Below are positions 56,728 through 64,000 of a stretch of DNA of 64,000 nucleotides, in pieces. How positions within the stretch are numbered: the stretch's first letter is position 1; every line of letters starts with the position of its first letter. The translations under genes were made by a program, and so were the position numbers. Below the pieces are notes generated by a model. That model was not told the origin of the DNA, did no database searches, and saw only the letters and a program-made list of their open reading frames with translations. This DNA is from a virus. The stretch lies in the IMG/VR virus record IMGVR_UViG_3300030102_005172, positions 1-64,000 of that record, one strand, 5' to 3'.

Positions 56728-57720
56728 TTAAAATATGTCGTCCCAATCTTCACCTTCATTTGCCTTACTATAATCAGTAGGTCTGATAGCGAAGAAGTCC
56801 GTATGTGTTTGTCCACCTGTTAAGTGGTAGAACCAATCTAAATTACCTGCTTTTTCATCATCAAAGTCAAAGATAGCATTATATCCTAACTCTTTTAATT
56901 TAGAATTTGTTCTTGATTTAATAAACTCTTTTAAATCATCTGCCTTTAAATTTTCTAAATCACCCATCTCAAACATCTTATCAATGTACTTCAACTCAAG
57001 TTCTACAATTAATTTTGCAGCCTCTTCGATTGAGTCTTTACATTGGTCTAATAATTCAGGGTATTCTTCACACATATGTCTAAATAATTGACAACCCATC
57101 TTAGAATGTAAAGATTCATCTCTTACACTCCATTTCATTTGCTGGCCAATACCTTTTAACTTATTTCTCATTTGAAATGAATAAAGTACTGCGAATGATG
57201 AATATAACGCCACACCTTCTGTAAATGCTGAGAATATAGCGAGTGATTTTCCTACTTCTTTTCTTGCGTCTGCATTATCTTTAAGGTCTTCCCAAGTGTA
57301 TCTATTTGTTATACTTGCAAGATTCTCAAATCTTTCTGCGGTTGCTGGTTCGTGTAGGAATGCTTCAAAGTCTTCTAATCCAAGAGACTCGTTTAAATAT
57401 GAATATGCGGTTGCGTGAATGGTTTCTTGTGAACCAAACATCATTGCCATTTGTTTTATTTCATGTTTTGGAAACCACTCTGTCACCCAACCTGTCCAAT
57501 AATCTGATACTGCACATTCGGTTTGTGCGAATCCAAGTAAGATATTACCGACTAAATTTTTTTCTTCTGGTGTAAGATGTTCGTTCCAATCTTTTATATC
57601 ACCTTGCATTGGTATTTCTGTATGTAACCAAAATGCTTGTGCTTGTTTTAACCAACCTTCTGTATAGTACTCAGGGTACTCAAAAGGTTTAAACGGAATA
57701 CGATTATCAAATAATCCCAT
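56728..57720 (-). CDS. nrdB: Class I ribonucleotide reductase small subunit
   Basis: The 330-residue NrdB has ligands in FAQTECAVSDYW, QETIHATAYSYLNE (Glu, His and the radical Tyr four residues later), SAFTEGVALYSSF and SVRDESLHSKMG (Glu and His). The tyrosyl position is kept. Its C-terminus GEDWDDIF resembles peptides that bind NrdA. Complete in length. nrdB is followed by nrdA and trx. Confidence 0.95.
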   Translation of the reverse strand: MGLFDNRIPFKPFEYPEYYTEGWLKQAQAFWLHTEIPMQGDIKDWNEHLTPEEKNLVGNILLGFAQTECAVSDYWTGWVTEWFPKHEIKQMAMMFGSQETIHATAYSYLNESLGLEDFEAFLHEPATAERFENLASITNRYTWEDLKDNADARKEVGKSLAIFSAFTEGVALYSSFAVLYSFQMRNKLKGIGQQMKWSVRDESLHSKMGCQLFRHMCEEYPELLDQCKDSIEEAAKLIVELELKYIDKMFEMGDLENLKADDLKEFIKSRTNSKLKELGYNAIFDFDDEKAGNLDWFYHLTGGQTHTDFFAIRPTDYSKANEGEDWDDIF

Positions 57721-57780
57721 AGTAATTTTATAGATTTTAAATTAAACTTTTATGTTATAGTCGGTGATAATATATATGAT

Positions 57781-59139
57781 TTAAAAATCAATACCATCCG
57801 ACATTTCTTTATATTTTTGCGCTAATTCTTTTCTTACTAAACTCTCCCCTTGTTTCATCTGACTTGTAGTCTTTCTACCATCAATGGAATCGTCATTGTA
57901 AATATGAATTTGGCCTGTCGAGAAGTTTGCTTTAGATGGGAATGTCATTCCATCAGGTCCAAACCTATTTTTTATTACATGCCATCTACCTGTACCTGCG
58001 AGTTTATCTTCTATTTTTCGAGATAAAGATACCACAAAGTCTGCGGTCATCATTTTAGAAAATGAACCTGCTATTTTTGTACCTGTAATAATGTCATCTT
58101 CTGCTCCACTTCTATTAATTTGTGAGGCAGTGTAGACAGGCACCTCGTACTCACCTGCCATACCACGAAGGTCTTCTATAATCTCTTCCAACTCTTCGTG
58201 TCTTTTTTCTTTTGTAGGCCCTCTCAATAAGTCTGCATAATCTACAATGACTACATCAGGTTTTTTACCTTGTAAAATCATTTTGTCCATATGAGCCTTT
58301 AGTGAAGTTACACTAGCGGTTTTGGTAGGATAATGTTTTACAACTAAGTCACCACTAACAGAATTAACTGCTTTTGTAACATCTTCCATGTTGTATTTCA
58401 AATTACCAACGGCGACACCACTTAATACGGCGTCATATCGTTGACCCACATAACCTTCATTTAATTCAAGAGTGTAGTGTGCAACTATCTTTCCTTTCTT
58501 CATTGCGTTGACTCCGATGTTAATCAGAGACCACGATTTACCAATGCCGGGAGGTGCTGCAAATAAAATTAATTCACCCTTACCAAAACCACCTTGTGTA
58601 ATTTCATCAATAACTTGCCAACCAGTAGTAACCACATTTCTTACTGTATCTTCATATCTTTCTACAATCATAGATTTGTATTCATGACCAATATCAGAAT
58701 CTTGACCTGCTTTCATTGCGGTATCAATATTCTTTTTGATTTGGTCATACTTACCATTTTCTAATAATGGTACTGAATCTAAGATTGCGTTTTTAATAGA
58801 TTGATTTTTACAGAAGTCAAGGATTTCTTCTTTAACAAAGTCCAAATCACCACTTTCTAAATGATTCCAAGCAAACTTCAATGTATCAATCACCGAGGTT
58901 TTTAATACATCTCTTTCTATTGGATTTATTTTAACTTTGAGAACATCTAAGGTTGGCATTTTCTCAAACTCGTTAAAATATTTTAGGATTGTTTTTACTA
59001 ACCACTCCGATGCCTCAGAATCAAAATATTCTGGTTTCATAATATCGTAAATCTGTCTTGTAAAAGACCTATCAGATAATATCGCAGATATTACTTTGTT
59101 CTGAAATGAGGTACTAAACTTACTTCCTAATTTTTCCAT
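57781..59139 (-). CDS. 41: Replicative DNA helicase (gp41-like)
   Basis: The 452-residue protein has an N-terminal helical domain (KLGSKFSTSFQNKVISAILS), the Walker A APPGIGKSWS at 195-204, KKGKIVAHYTLELNEGYVGQ, and Walker B PDVVIVDYADLLRG. KMMTADFVVSLSRK and IHIYNDDSIDGRKTTSQ close it. This fits the DnaB-type RecA domain of gp41. It unwinds DNA at the fork; no primase (gp61) was found in the window. Confidence 0.9.
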   Translation of the reverse strand: MEKLGSKFSTSFQNKVISAILSDRSFTRQIYDIMKPEYFDSEASEWLVKTILKYFNEFEKMPTLDVLKVKINPIERDVLKTSVIDTLKFAWNHLESGDLDFVKEEILDFCKNQSIKNAILDSVPLLENGKYDQIKKNIDTAMKAGQDSDIGHEYKSMIVERYEDTVRNVVTTGWQVIDEITQGGFGKGELILFAAPPGIGKSWSLINIGVNAMKKGKIVAHYTLELNEGYVGQRYDAVLSGVAVGNLKYNMEDVTKAVNSVSGDLVVKHYPTKTASVTSLKAHMDKMILQGKKPDVVIVDYADLLRGPTKEKRHEELEEIIEDLRGMAGEYEVPVYTASQINRSGAEDDIITGTKIAGSFSKMMTADFVVSLSRKIEDKLAGTGRWHVIKNRFGPDGMTFPSKANFSTGQIHIYNDDSIDGRKTTSQMKQGESLVRKELAQKYKEMSDGIDF

Positions 59140-59145
59140 AGTTTA

Positions 59146-59176
59146 CTAATATACGAAATTATTTTTTAATATCAAA
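59146..59176 (-). promoter_or_regulatory. Bacteroidetes-type promoter for gp41 (TTTG-N19-TATATTAG)
   Basis: TTTG (59173-59176) and TATATTAG (59146-59153) with a 19-nt spacer on the minus strand. It overlaps the end of the RNase H gene. Confidence 0.75.
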
Positions 59177-60214
59177 GTGATTCTTAAGATAATTGTCTAA
59201 AGATGTAAATGAATTTCTTAACCAAGAATCTACATTTGCAAATGCAGTATATAGTTTATCATACATAAACATCTTTTTGAACTCAACAATGTTTAGTTGA
59301 GGTTGGTGTACATCCATCAACTCTCTAACATTAGATTTAATTGATGATGATATATCAGGGTCAGATAATTGCATAAGACCATAGTTCATATTGATAGTAT
59401 CTAAATTATCTTCAAGTTTTTTTGCCAACTTATCATCACACTCTGAAGAACATTTCTCAATGAATGTGTCTAAAGAAAGGTCATTTTCAGTTAAAAACTT
59501 CATTTTAGATTCAATTGTTTTGATACCAACACCATTTACACCTTTTATATTGTCTGATTTATCGCCCATAAGAACTCTGTAAAATATTAGATTTTGTGGA
59601 GTTACTCCATAATCTTCTACAACTTCTTTTTCGGTGTACATTTTCTTTTTTGTTGGTGTAAAAACCTTAATCCTTTGATTTACTAATTGTAAAAAGTCCT
59701 TGTCAGATGATAAAATCGTAACTTCTTTTTTAAAGTAGTGATTTGCCAAGTATGCAATTATATCATCTGCCTCTACATAATCTATATAAGTCATTGTGAT
59801 AGGTAGTATCTGTAAGTACTCAATGAGTCTCTTGAATTGATTTCTCATCGATACTTGTTGGTCTTCTAAGTCTTCATATCCTGCAAGTCTATTCAACTTA
59901 GTTAAACCTGTTCTACCTTCCTTATATCCCTTATATACGGACTTTCTTCTATTAGAACCACCCTTTCCATCAAAGACTATAACGACACGAGTTGGTTTTA
60001 ATCTTCTAATCGTTGCAGCGGTGGACAAGAGAAAACCTGTCACACCACCACAATGTTCACCATCATCATTCAAAGCAGGTACTGCTCCAAATACTCTAAT
60101 GAATTGATTAAGACCATCAATGATAAGAACTCTATCATTAAGGGATTCGTTTTTTACTTCGTTATGTTCTTTACTTACTTCTTTGAGTAGCTCTTTGTAT
60201 TTATTAATCATCAA
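59159..60214 (-). CDS. rnh: RNase H / 5'-3' exonuclease (T4 RNase H-like)
   Basis: The 351-residue protein has VLIIDGLNQFIRVFGAVPAL (metal-binding Asp), RVVIVFDGKGGSNRRKSVYK, IDYVEADDIIAYLANHYF, VTILSSDKDFLQLVNQ and ILMGDKSDNIKGVNGVGIKT (helix-hairpin-helix). These are the FEN/5'-nuclease motifs and match T4 RNase H (rnh), which removes RNA primers. Slightly longer than T4 RNase H (305 aa). Downstream neighbour of UvsX. Confidence 0.9.
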   Translation of the reverse strand: MMINKYKELLKEVSKEHNEVKNESLNDRVLIIDGLNQFIRVFGAVPALNDDGEHCGGVTGFLLSTAATIRRLKPTRVVIVFDGKGGSNRRKSVYKGYKEGRTGLTKLNRLAGYEDLEDQQVSMRNQFKRLIEYLQILPITMTYIDYVEADDIIAYLANHYFKKEVTILSSDKDFLQLVNQRIKVFTPTKKKMYTEKEVVEDYGVTPQNLIFYRVLMGDKSDNIKGVNGVGIKTIESKMKFLTENDLSLDTFIEKCSSECDDKLAKKLEDNLDTINMNYGLMQLSDPDISSSIKSNVRELMDVHQPQLNIVEFKKMFMYDKLYTAFANVDSWLRNSFTSLDNYLKNHFDIKK

Positions 60215-61337
60215 AATCTGTTACTTCAACATTATCAATATTTGCCTCTTCACTTGATTGTTTGTAAGCCATAATGTATGAATTACAAATCTCATTGTAA
60301 ATAGACTCTTTTAGTTCGGGTCTTTCTTCGAGTATGTCTTCCCAATTTTTAGCTTGGAATTTTATTTCCTCACCTGTTTCTTTGTCGACATAAGTGTACC
60401 ATGCACCACTTTGAGTTACCAACTTATATGTTTTCATCATTTGTAACCATGAACCATAATTGTCGATACCACTATCAAAGTAGATATCATAGTCAACTGA
60501 ACGAAGAGGTGGCCCCATTCTATTCTTGATAACTTGAGCACGAGTTTTGATACCAACTACTTGGTCTACTCCACCAATTTTAGATTTAAGTTGTCCCATT
60601 GATTTTAACCTAATTCTACAAGAAGAGTGGAATGCTATTGCTTTACCACCACTTGTAGTCCAAGGGTCACCAAAAGAAACACCTAATCTTGTTCTTAATT
60701 GATTTGTGAAAATTAAAGATATTCTTTCTCTACCTATAAGATTTGTAATCTTTCTCATAGCTTTAGAAATAATAATAGCTTTCTGAGTAGCATAACCTGC
60801 TTGGTCGTAATCTGCGGATATCTCTACCTTAGTTGAAGCACCTGCGACAGAATCCACTACAATAGTTACTAGCTTTTTCTTGTCTGATGACCTTACTGAC
60901 TCTATAATTGAATCAATACCTTCAAAGATATCTTCAACAGTTTCAAGAGGAACATACAACATTTTTTGAATGTCAACTCCAATCGCTTCTAAGAAATCAG
61001 TATTACAAGCATTCTCAGTATCTATATAAACACCAAGACCACCCTTTTTCTGAGTATCTGCGATTGCGTGAGCTGCCAATAGTGATTTACCACTTCCTTC
61101 TAAACCTGTAATCTCTGTTAGTCTACCAACTGGTAATCCACCATTTGGTCTATTTGATATCGCCAAATCTAACATCGGTGAACCTGTCGAAATCCAACCA
61201 TCAAGGTCGGTAGGAGTTTGTTCACCACCATCCAAGAAGTAAGCCACCTTGTGGGCGGACTTAAACTTCTTGTTGAGGTTATCAGCTAAGATTGAAGATA
61301 GTTCATCACGAACCGATTCTTTCTTCTTCTTTGCCAT
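60204..61337 (-). CDS. uvsX: RecA-like recombinase (UvsX)
   Basis: The 377-residue protein has LPVGRLTEITGLEGSGKSLL (Walker A, 78-85), KKLVTIVVDSVAGASTKVEI (Walker B), RISLIFTNQLRTRLGVSFGD and PWTTSGGKAIAFHSSCRIRL. This is T4-like UvsX, the strand-exchange and recombination-dependent replication protein. It ends in a strongly acidic tail (NVEVTDFDD). It overlaps RNase H by 11 nt. Confidence 0.93.
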   Translation of the reverse strand: MAKKKKESVRDELSSILADNLNKKFKSAHKVAYFLDGGEQTPTDLDGWISTGSPMLDLAISNRPNGGLPVGRLTEITGLEGSGKSLLAAHAIADTQKKGGLGVYIDTENACNTDFLEAIGVDIQKMLYVPLETVEDIFEGIDSIIESVRSSDKKKLVTIVVDSVAGASTKVEISADYDQAGYATQKAIIISKAMRKITNLIGRERISLIFTNQLRTRLGVSFGDPWTTSGGKAIAFHSSCRIRLKSMGQLKSKIGGVDQVVGIKTRAQVIKNRMGPPLRSVDYDIYFDSGIDNYGSWLQMMKTYKLVTQSGAWYTYVDKETGEEIKFQAKNWEDILEERPELKESIYNEICNSYIMAYKQSSEEANIDNVEVTDFDD

Positions 61338-61340
61338 AGA

Positions 61341-62102
61341 TTATTCGTTAAATAAGTCGTCAAACGCTTCTTTTACATTAGTCGCTGGGGAAGTTGCAGT
61401 TGTAGTTTCTTTTACTTCAACTTTAGGTTCTTCTTTTTTATCAGAAACTTCACCTGTATCCAACCATTCTTTTAACATTCCTTCCATTTCTTCATAAGAA
61501 ACTTTTTTGAACATATCACCAAGAACGATTTGGTCTTTAGCGGTTTCTAATACATTCTTATCCTCTGAGATAGCTGATGTATTTGGTTTTACTCTGATGT
61601 AAGTTTCAGGATAAGTTTTACCTAACTCTGCAGCAGTTTTAAATTCTACTGTTACATCTCTACCATTTACGGGGTCAGTCAAATCACCATAATCAGGGTC
61701 AGCGAAGAATCCAAGAAGTTCTTGGTATACATTCTTACCGAATCCCCAAAACTTAACACCTTCAGACTCTTCACCTCTAACGAGGATAGGAACATAAGTT
61801 CTCATCTTTGGAGTTAACTTTCTTGAAAGTTGGTAATCATTCCTATCACCTGTTGCTTTCAACTTTTCTGCAAACTCTAAGATAGGGTCTGCTTCACCAA
61901 AAGAACTTGGGCTGATAATATTCTTACCACCAAATCCAAAATGGAAATAAAGTTCGATGAACGGGTTAGAGGGATTGTGAACATAAGGAAGAATCCTTAC
62001 TTGTTGTTTGCCGGGTTGTGGTTTCCACAAGTTGTCGGTCTTTGTTACTTTGGTCTGAAGAGAGTTCAGACGATTGCGGATTGCGTTTAAATCAATTGCC
62101 AT
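61341..62102 (-). CDS. 32: Single-stranded DNA-binding protein (gp32-like)
   Basis: The 253-residue protein begins MAIDLNAIRNRLNSLQTKVT then WKPQPGKQQVRILPYVHNPS and FIELYFHFGFGGKNIISPSS. It has the OB-fold core of gp32 and ends in an acidic tail (KEAFDDLFNE) for recruiting replisome partners. It contains no cysteine, so the zinc site of T4 gp32 is missing. The promoter at 62142-62173 is one of the best copies. Confidence 0.9.
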   Translation of the reverse strand: MAIDLNAIRNRLNSLQTKVTKTDNLWKPQPGKQQVRILPYVHNPSNPFIELYFHFGFGGKNIISPSSFGEADPILEFAEKLKATGDRNDYQLSRKLTPKMRTYVPILVRGEESEGVKFWGFGKNVYQELLGFFADPDYGDLTDPVNGRDVTVEFKTAAELGKTYPETYIRVKPNTSAISEDKNVLETAKDQIVLGDMFKKVSYEEMEGMLKEWLDTGEVSDKKEEPKVEVKETTTATSPATNVKEAFDDLFNE

Positions 62103-62141
62103 AATTTACCTTTTTTAATTATTATTTATTTAAGTTAGTCA

Positions 62142-62173
62142 CTAATATACAACATTTGGTTGACAAATCCAAA
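62142..62173 (-). promoter_or_regulatory. Bacteroidetes-type promoter for gp32 (TTTG-N20-TATATTAG)
   Basis: TTTG (62170-62173) and TATATTAG (62142-62149), 20 nt apart on the minus strand, in the intergenic gap 40 nt before gp32. Confidence 0.85.
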
Positions 62174-62236
62174 TGTTTTTTCATTTTTTTTATTTTGCAG
62201 TTATCACTACTGATATAAATATGTAAAAATATTTAA

Positions 62237-63235
62237 TTAACTGCGTTCTGAGCGTTTTTCTAAGTCTAAATAAAATCTACTTGCCTCAGAGTCAATCCAT
62301 GACTTTTCACTCATTTCTTTGTTTATTTCTTTCTTATCACTCCACCATTGATTTTCTTTTTTAATGGTATTCCATTTGTTGTCAACCTCTAAGTCTCTAA
62401 CATCATCTTGGTGTAATACTTCACCAGTTTCACTACTAAATGGTGATGATGATTTTGGTGTTTGTGGTACAAGGTTCATAAAGTAATCTTCTAACATTTT
62501 AGATGGTCGCATTGGTAGTTTATCATATAAAGGCATTCCATCGTAATAATCTATAAATGGAGTATCACCATCCATATTCGTATGTATTCTTAAATCTTGA
62601 TGATACATTTTATACAACTTTCCTTTTTGTAGAGTTGCCGTTCCATTAAGTTGTTTGTTTTTAGGAATTGTTTTATCCCACTTGTTAGTATATGGCTTTC
62701 TTAAGTTACCTTGCCAATACCATGGCCATTGTTCACAAAAAAATGTCCAATGATTATCTTTAAATTTTAGTTTTAATGATTCTGAGTGTTTAAATATATT
62801 GTGATGAATTGTTTCATCAAAGTTAGAACCACCTATCCAAAATTTTGGATATGGATATATTTTTTGTATTTCGTCAAATTGTTTAATTGTAGGTTTATTG
62901 ATATAAACAAAGTCAAGGACTTCCCATGCTCTTCTGAAAACATCAATCAGTTCAGAGTGTGACAATAATCTTACTACATCTTGAAATGTAGATTTAAGTT
63001 GTAAAGCTTGCTCGTCTGTAAAGTCTTCTATAATGTATATATGGTCAAATTCATTTGAGTCTACAAAGGTTTGTACAACTCCAATATCATCGTATCCTAC
63101 GATAATCATCGCTTTAGGTACACAATATTTTTTAGGAATTTTTTTACCTGCACCTAATTTAAAAGTATCTTTGTGTCTGTGTTGTCTTCCGATATATGTT
63201 AACATATCTTTAAGACCTTCATAACTTTTTTGCAT
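62237..63235 (-). CDS. Hypothetical protein, 332 aa
   Basis: The protein begins MQKSYEGLKDMLTYIGRQHR, has KAMIIVGYDDIGVVQTFVDS then HIYIIEDFTDEQALQLKSTF (Rossmann-like strands) and VLDFVYINKPTIKQFDEIQK. FKDNHWTFFCEQWPWYWQGN and a long low-complexity C-terminus (NKWNTIKKENQWWSDKKEIN) follow. The first 130 residues look like a methyltransferase-type fold without the usual SAM loop. Function unassigned. Confidence 0.65.
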   Translation of the reverse strand: MQKSYEGLKDMLTYIGRQHRHKDTFKLGAGKKIPKKYCVPKAMIIVGYDDIGVVQTFVDSNEFDHIYIIEDFTDEQALQLKSTFQDVVRLLSHSELIDVFRRAWEVLDFVYINKPTIKQFDEIQKIYPYPKFWIGGSNFDETIHHNIFKHSESLKLKFKDNHWTFFCEQWPWYWQGNLRKPYTNKWDKTIPKNKQLNGTATLQKGKLYKMYHQDLRIHTNMDGDTPFIDYYDGMPLYDKLPMRPSKMLEDYFMNLVPQTPKSSSPFSSETGEVLHQDDVRDLEVDNKWNTIKKENQWWSDKKEINKEMSEKSWIDSEASRFYLDLEKRSERS

Positions 63236-63241
63236 ACTTAA

Positions 63242-63631
63242 TTAATTTACATCAACTATTCTGAATAAACTTGTCTTTAGTATTTTGTGTCCTTCACCAT
63301 CGGTTAGAATCATAGAGTTTCTATAATCTTCCCAATTAATTTTATATGTTTTGTCTGCAACACCACCATTTAAGTCAACAATCAATCTATTTAATGCGTT
63401 TATTGTGTAGATAGTGTTTGATTCCTTCTTACGATGTGCTAATATAGTACTTCCTAAGAATTTTCTTTCATTGTTCGGTATTATATTGTAACTAATCACT
63501 AACTCTTGTGATGGTTTTAATTTTAAAATAAATATTTTTCTACTATAAAGGATAAATGAGTTTTGAATGTTTTCTAAAACTGATTCAAATTCAGCCTCAT
63601 TAGTAAATGTACATAATAGTTGTGTTCTCAC
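63242..63631 (-). CDS. Conserved T4-like phage hypothetical protein
   Basis: The 129-residue protein has RTQLLCTFTNEAEFESVLEN then FILYSRKIFILKLKPSQELV and NTIYTINALNRLIVDLNGGV with NWEDYRNSMILTDGEGHKIL. I recall similar proteins beside replication genes of marine T4-like phages. Motifs do not match T4 RegA despite similar size and place. Role unknown. Confidence 0.6.
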   Translation of the reverse strand: MRTQLLCTFTNEAEFESVLENIQNSFILYSRKIFILKLKPSQELVISYNIIPNNERKFLGSTILAHRKKESNTIYTINALNRLIVDLNGGVADKTYKINWEDYRNSMILTDGEGHKILKTSLFRIVDVN

Positions 63632-63641
63632 TCATCTTCCC

Positions 63642-63989
63642 TTATTTTACATTCAAAGCTGACTTTACTTTTCCTAATGGAAGTTCTTGTGTGCCTTCAA
63701 AGTTGTAACTATATCTACCAGATGAATTTGTTCCCATTCTAAATTGTGAATACTTCATATCACCTGTTGTTTCATTTATACCTGTTAATCCATACCCCGT
63801 CATTGCGAAATACTTACCATCTTTTGCATTTGTTCTTAAAAAGAATACAATTGTGTCTGATAAGTCTTTTGATAGCTTATCTTCTACAAATTTTGATGAA
63901 CCAGGGAATTGTTTATATGTAGTTCCCTTTCCATCTTTATCTACACCAAAGACCTTATATAAAGGTAATGTTGTTTTACCATATATCAT
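63642..63989 (-). CDS. Hypothetical protein, 115 aa
   Basis: MIYGKTTLPLYKVFGVDKDG continues KGTTYKQFPGSSKFVEDKLS and SDTIVFFLRTNAKDGKYFAM, with TGYGLTGINETTGDMKYSQF. Its β-rich, Gly/Tyr/Ser composition would suit a virion or structural protein. An ATG at 63989 lies 11 nt from the window edge and an in-frame stop upstream cannot be checked. No family recognised. Confidence 0.55.
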   Translation of the reverse strand: MIYGKTTLPLYKVFGVDKDGKGTTYKQFPGSSKFVEDKLSKDLSDTIVFFLRTNAKDGKYFAMTGYGLTGINETTGDMKYSQFRMGTNSSGRYSYNFEGTQELPLGKVKSALNVK

Positions 63990-64000
63990 TTCTTTTTCTA

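Noticed and set aside
56519-56746. Minus-strand frame of 75 codons at the nrdB/nrdA junction
   Set aside because: Overlaps the start of nrdA in another frame; the nrdA reading has full family motifs.
63242-63631. RegA translational repressor
   Set aside because: Size and location fit, but the residues do not resemble T4 RegA, so it is left as a conserved hypothetical protein.

Overview
The window is part of the genome of a large, AT-rich, T4-like tailed phage, and its host is most likely a member of the Bacteroidetes. Every confident gene lies on the minus strand. The genes are tightly packed, often with 4-nt ATGA stop/start overlaps. The T4-type replication core identifies the phage group: gp32, UvsX, RNase H, gp41, gp43, gp45, gp44 and gp62 homologues, plus class I NrdA/NrdB and a thioredoxin. 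The host call rests on a repeated promoter seen at least 14 times (TTTG, about 20 nt, TATATTAG or TATCTTTA). It matches the Bacteroidetes housekeeping consensus (TTTG near -33, TAnnTTTG near -7). A-rich leaders without clear Shine-Dalgarno sequences and a lipoprotein with a Bacteroidetes surface-export signal agree with this.

Reading in the direction of transcription (high to low coordinates):
- 64-54 kb: replication, recombination and nucleotide metabolism (gp32, UvsX, RNase H, gp41, NrdB, NrdA, thioredoxin).
- 54-50 kb: a glycosyltransferase, UDP-galactopyranose mutase, a 2OG-Fe(II) oxygenase, a small DNA-binding protein and two tandem Mom-like acyltransferases (putative adenine hypermodification).
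- 50-42 kb: DNA polymerase, sliding clamp, a DruA-like (DUF4338) protein wedged between clamp and clamp loader, gp44, a zinc ribbon, gp62, an Nmad1/DUF1599 protein, a Cas4/RecB-like nuclease and a lytic transglycosylase.
- 42-29 kb: a long glycan operon with a cupin, about seven or eight glycosyltransferases, an SDR epimerase, a short UDP-sugar dehydrogenase, a HAD phosphatase and an unusual aldolase-CMP-ulosonate cytidylyltransferase fusion.
- 29-20 kb: lysis and envelope functions (endolysin-like protein, outer-membrane barrel, surface lipoprotein, PAP2 phosphatase) and proteins with possible capsid-targeting N termini.
- 20-7 kb: ClpS, a zeta-like kinase, a sulfotransferase, an OCH1-like glycosyltransferase, groES/groEL split by an HNH endonuclease, a J-domain protein, a nucleotidyltransferase, a secreted nuclease and a Nudix hydrolase.
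- 6.9-5.6 kb: the only long non-coding stretch. It holds a perfect DnaA box, several direct-repeat families, inverted repeats and a GC-rich island, and is followed by a tRNA-Arg(UCU) with its own promoter.
- 5.5-0 kb: small early-type genes (DUF2805, ASCH, DUF4385, a PD-(D/E)XK nuclease, a metallopeptidase, a GNAT) and short membrane proteins.

The phage appears to bring its own replisome and dNTP supply, a chaperone and proteolysis set, DNA-base modification candidates and a large sugar-modification pathway for virion or host-surface glycans. No structural (head or tail) genes were recognised, so the late region lies outside the window. Calls come from reading motifs by eye; no database search was run.
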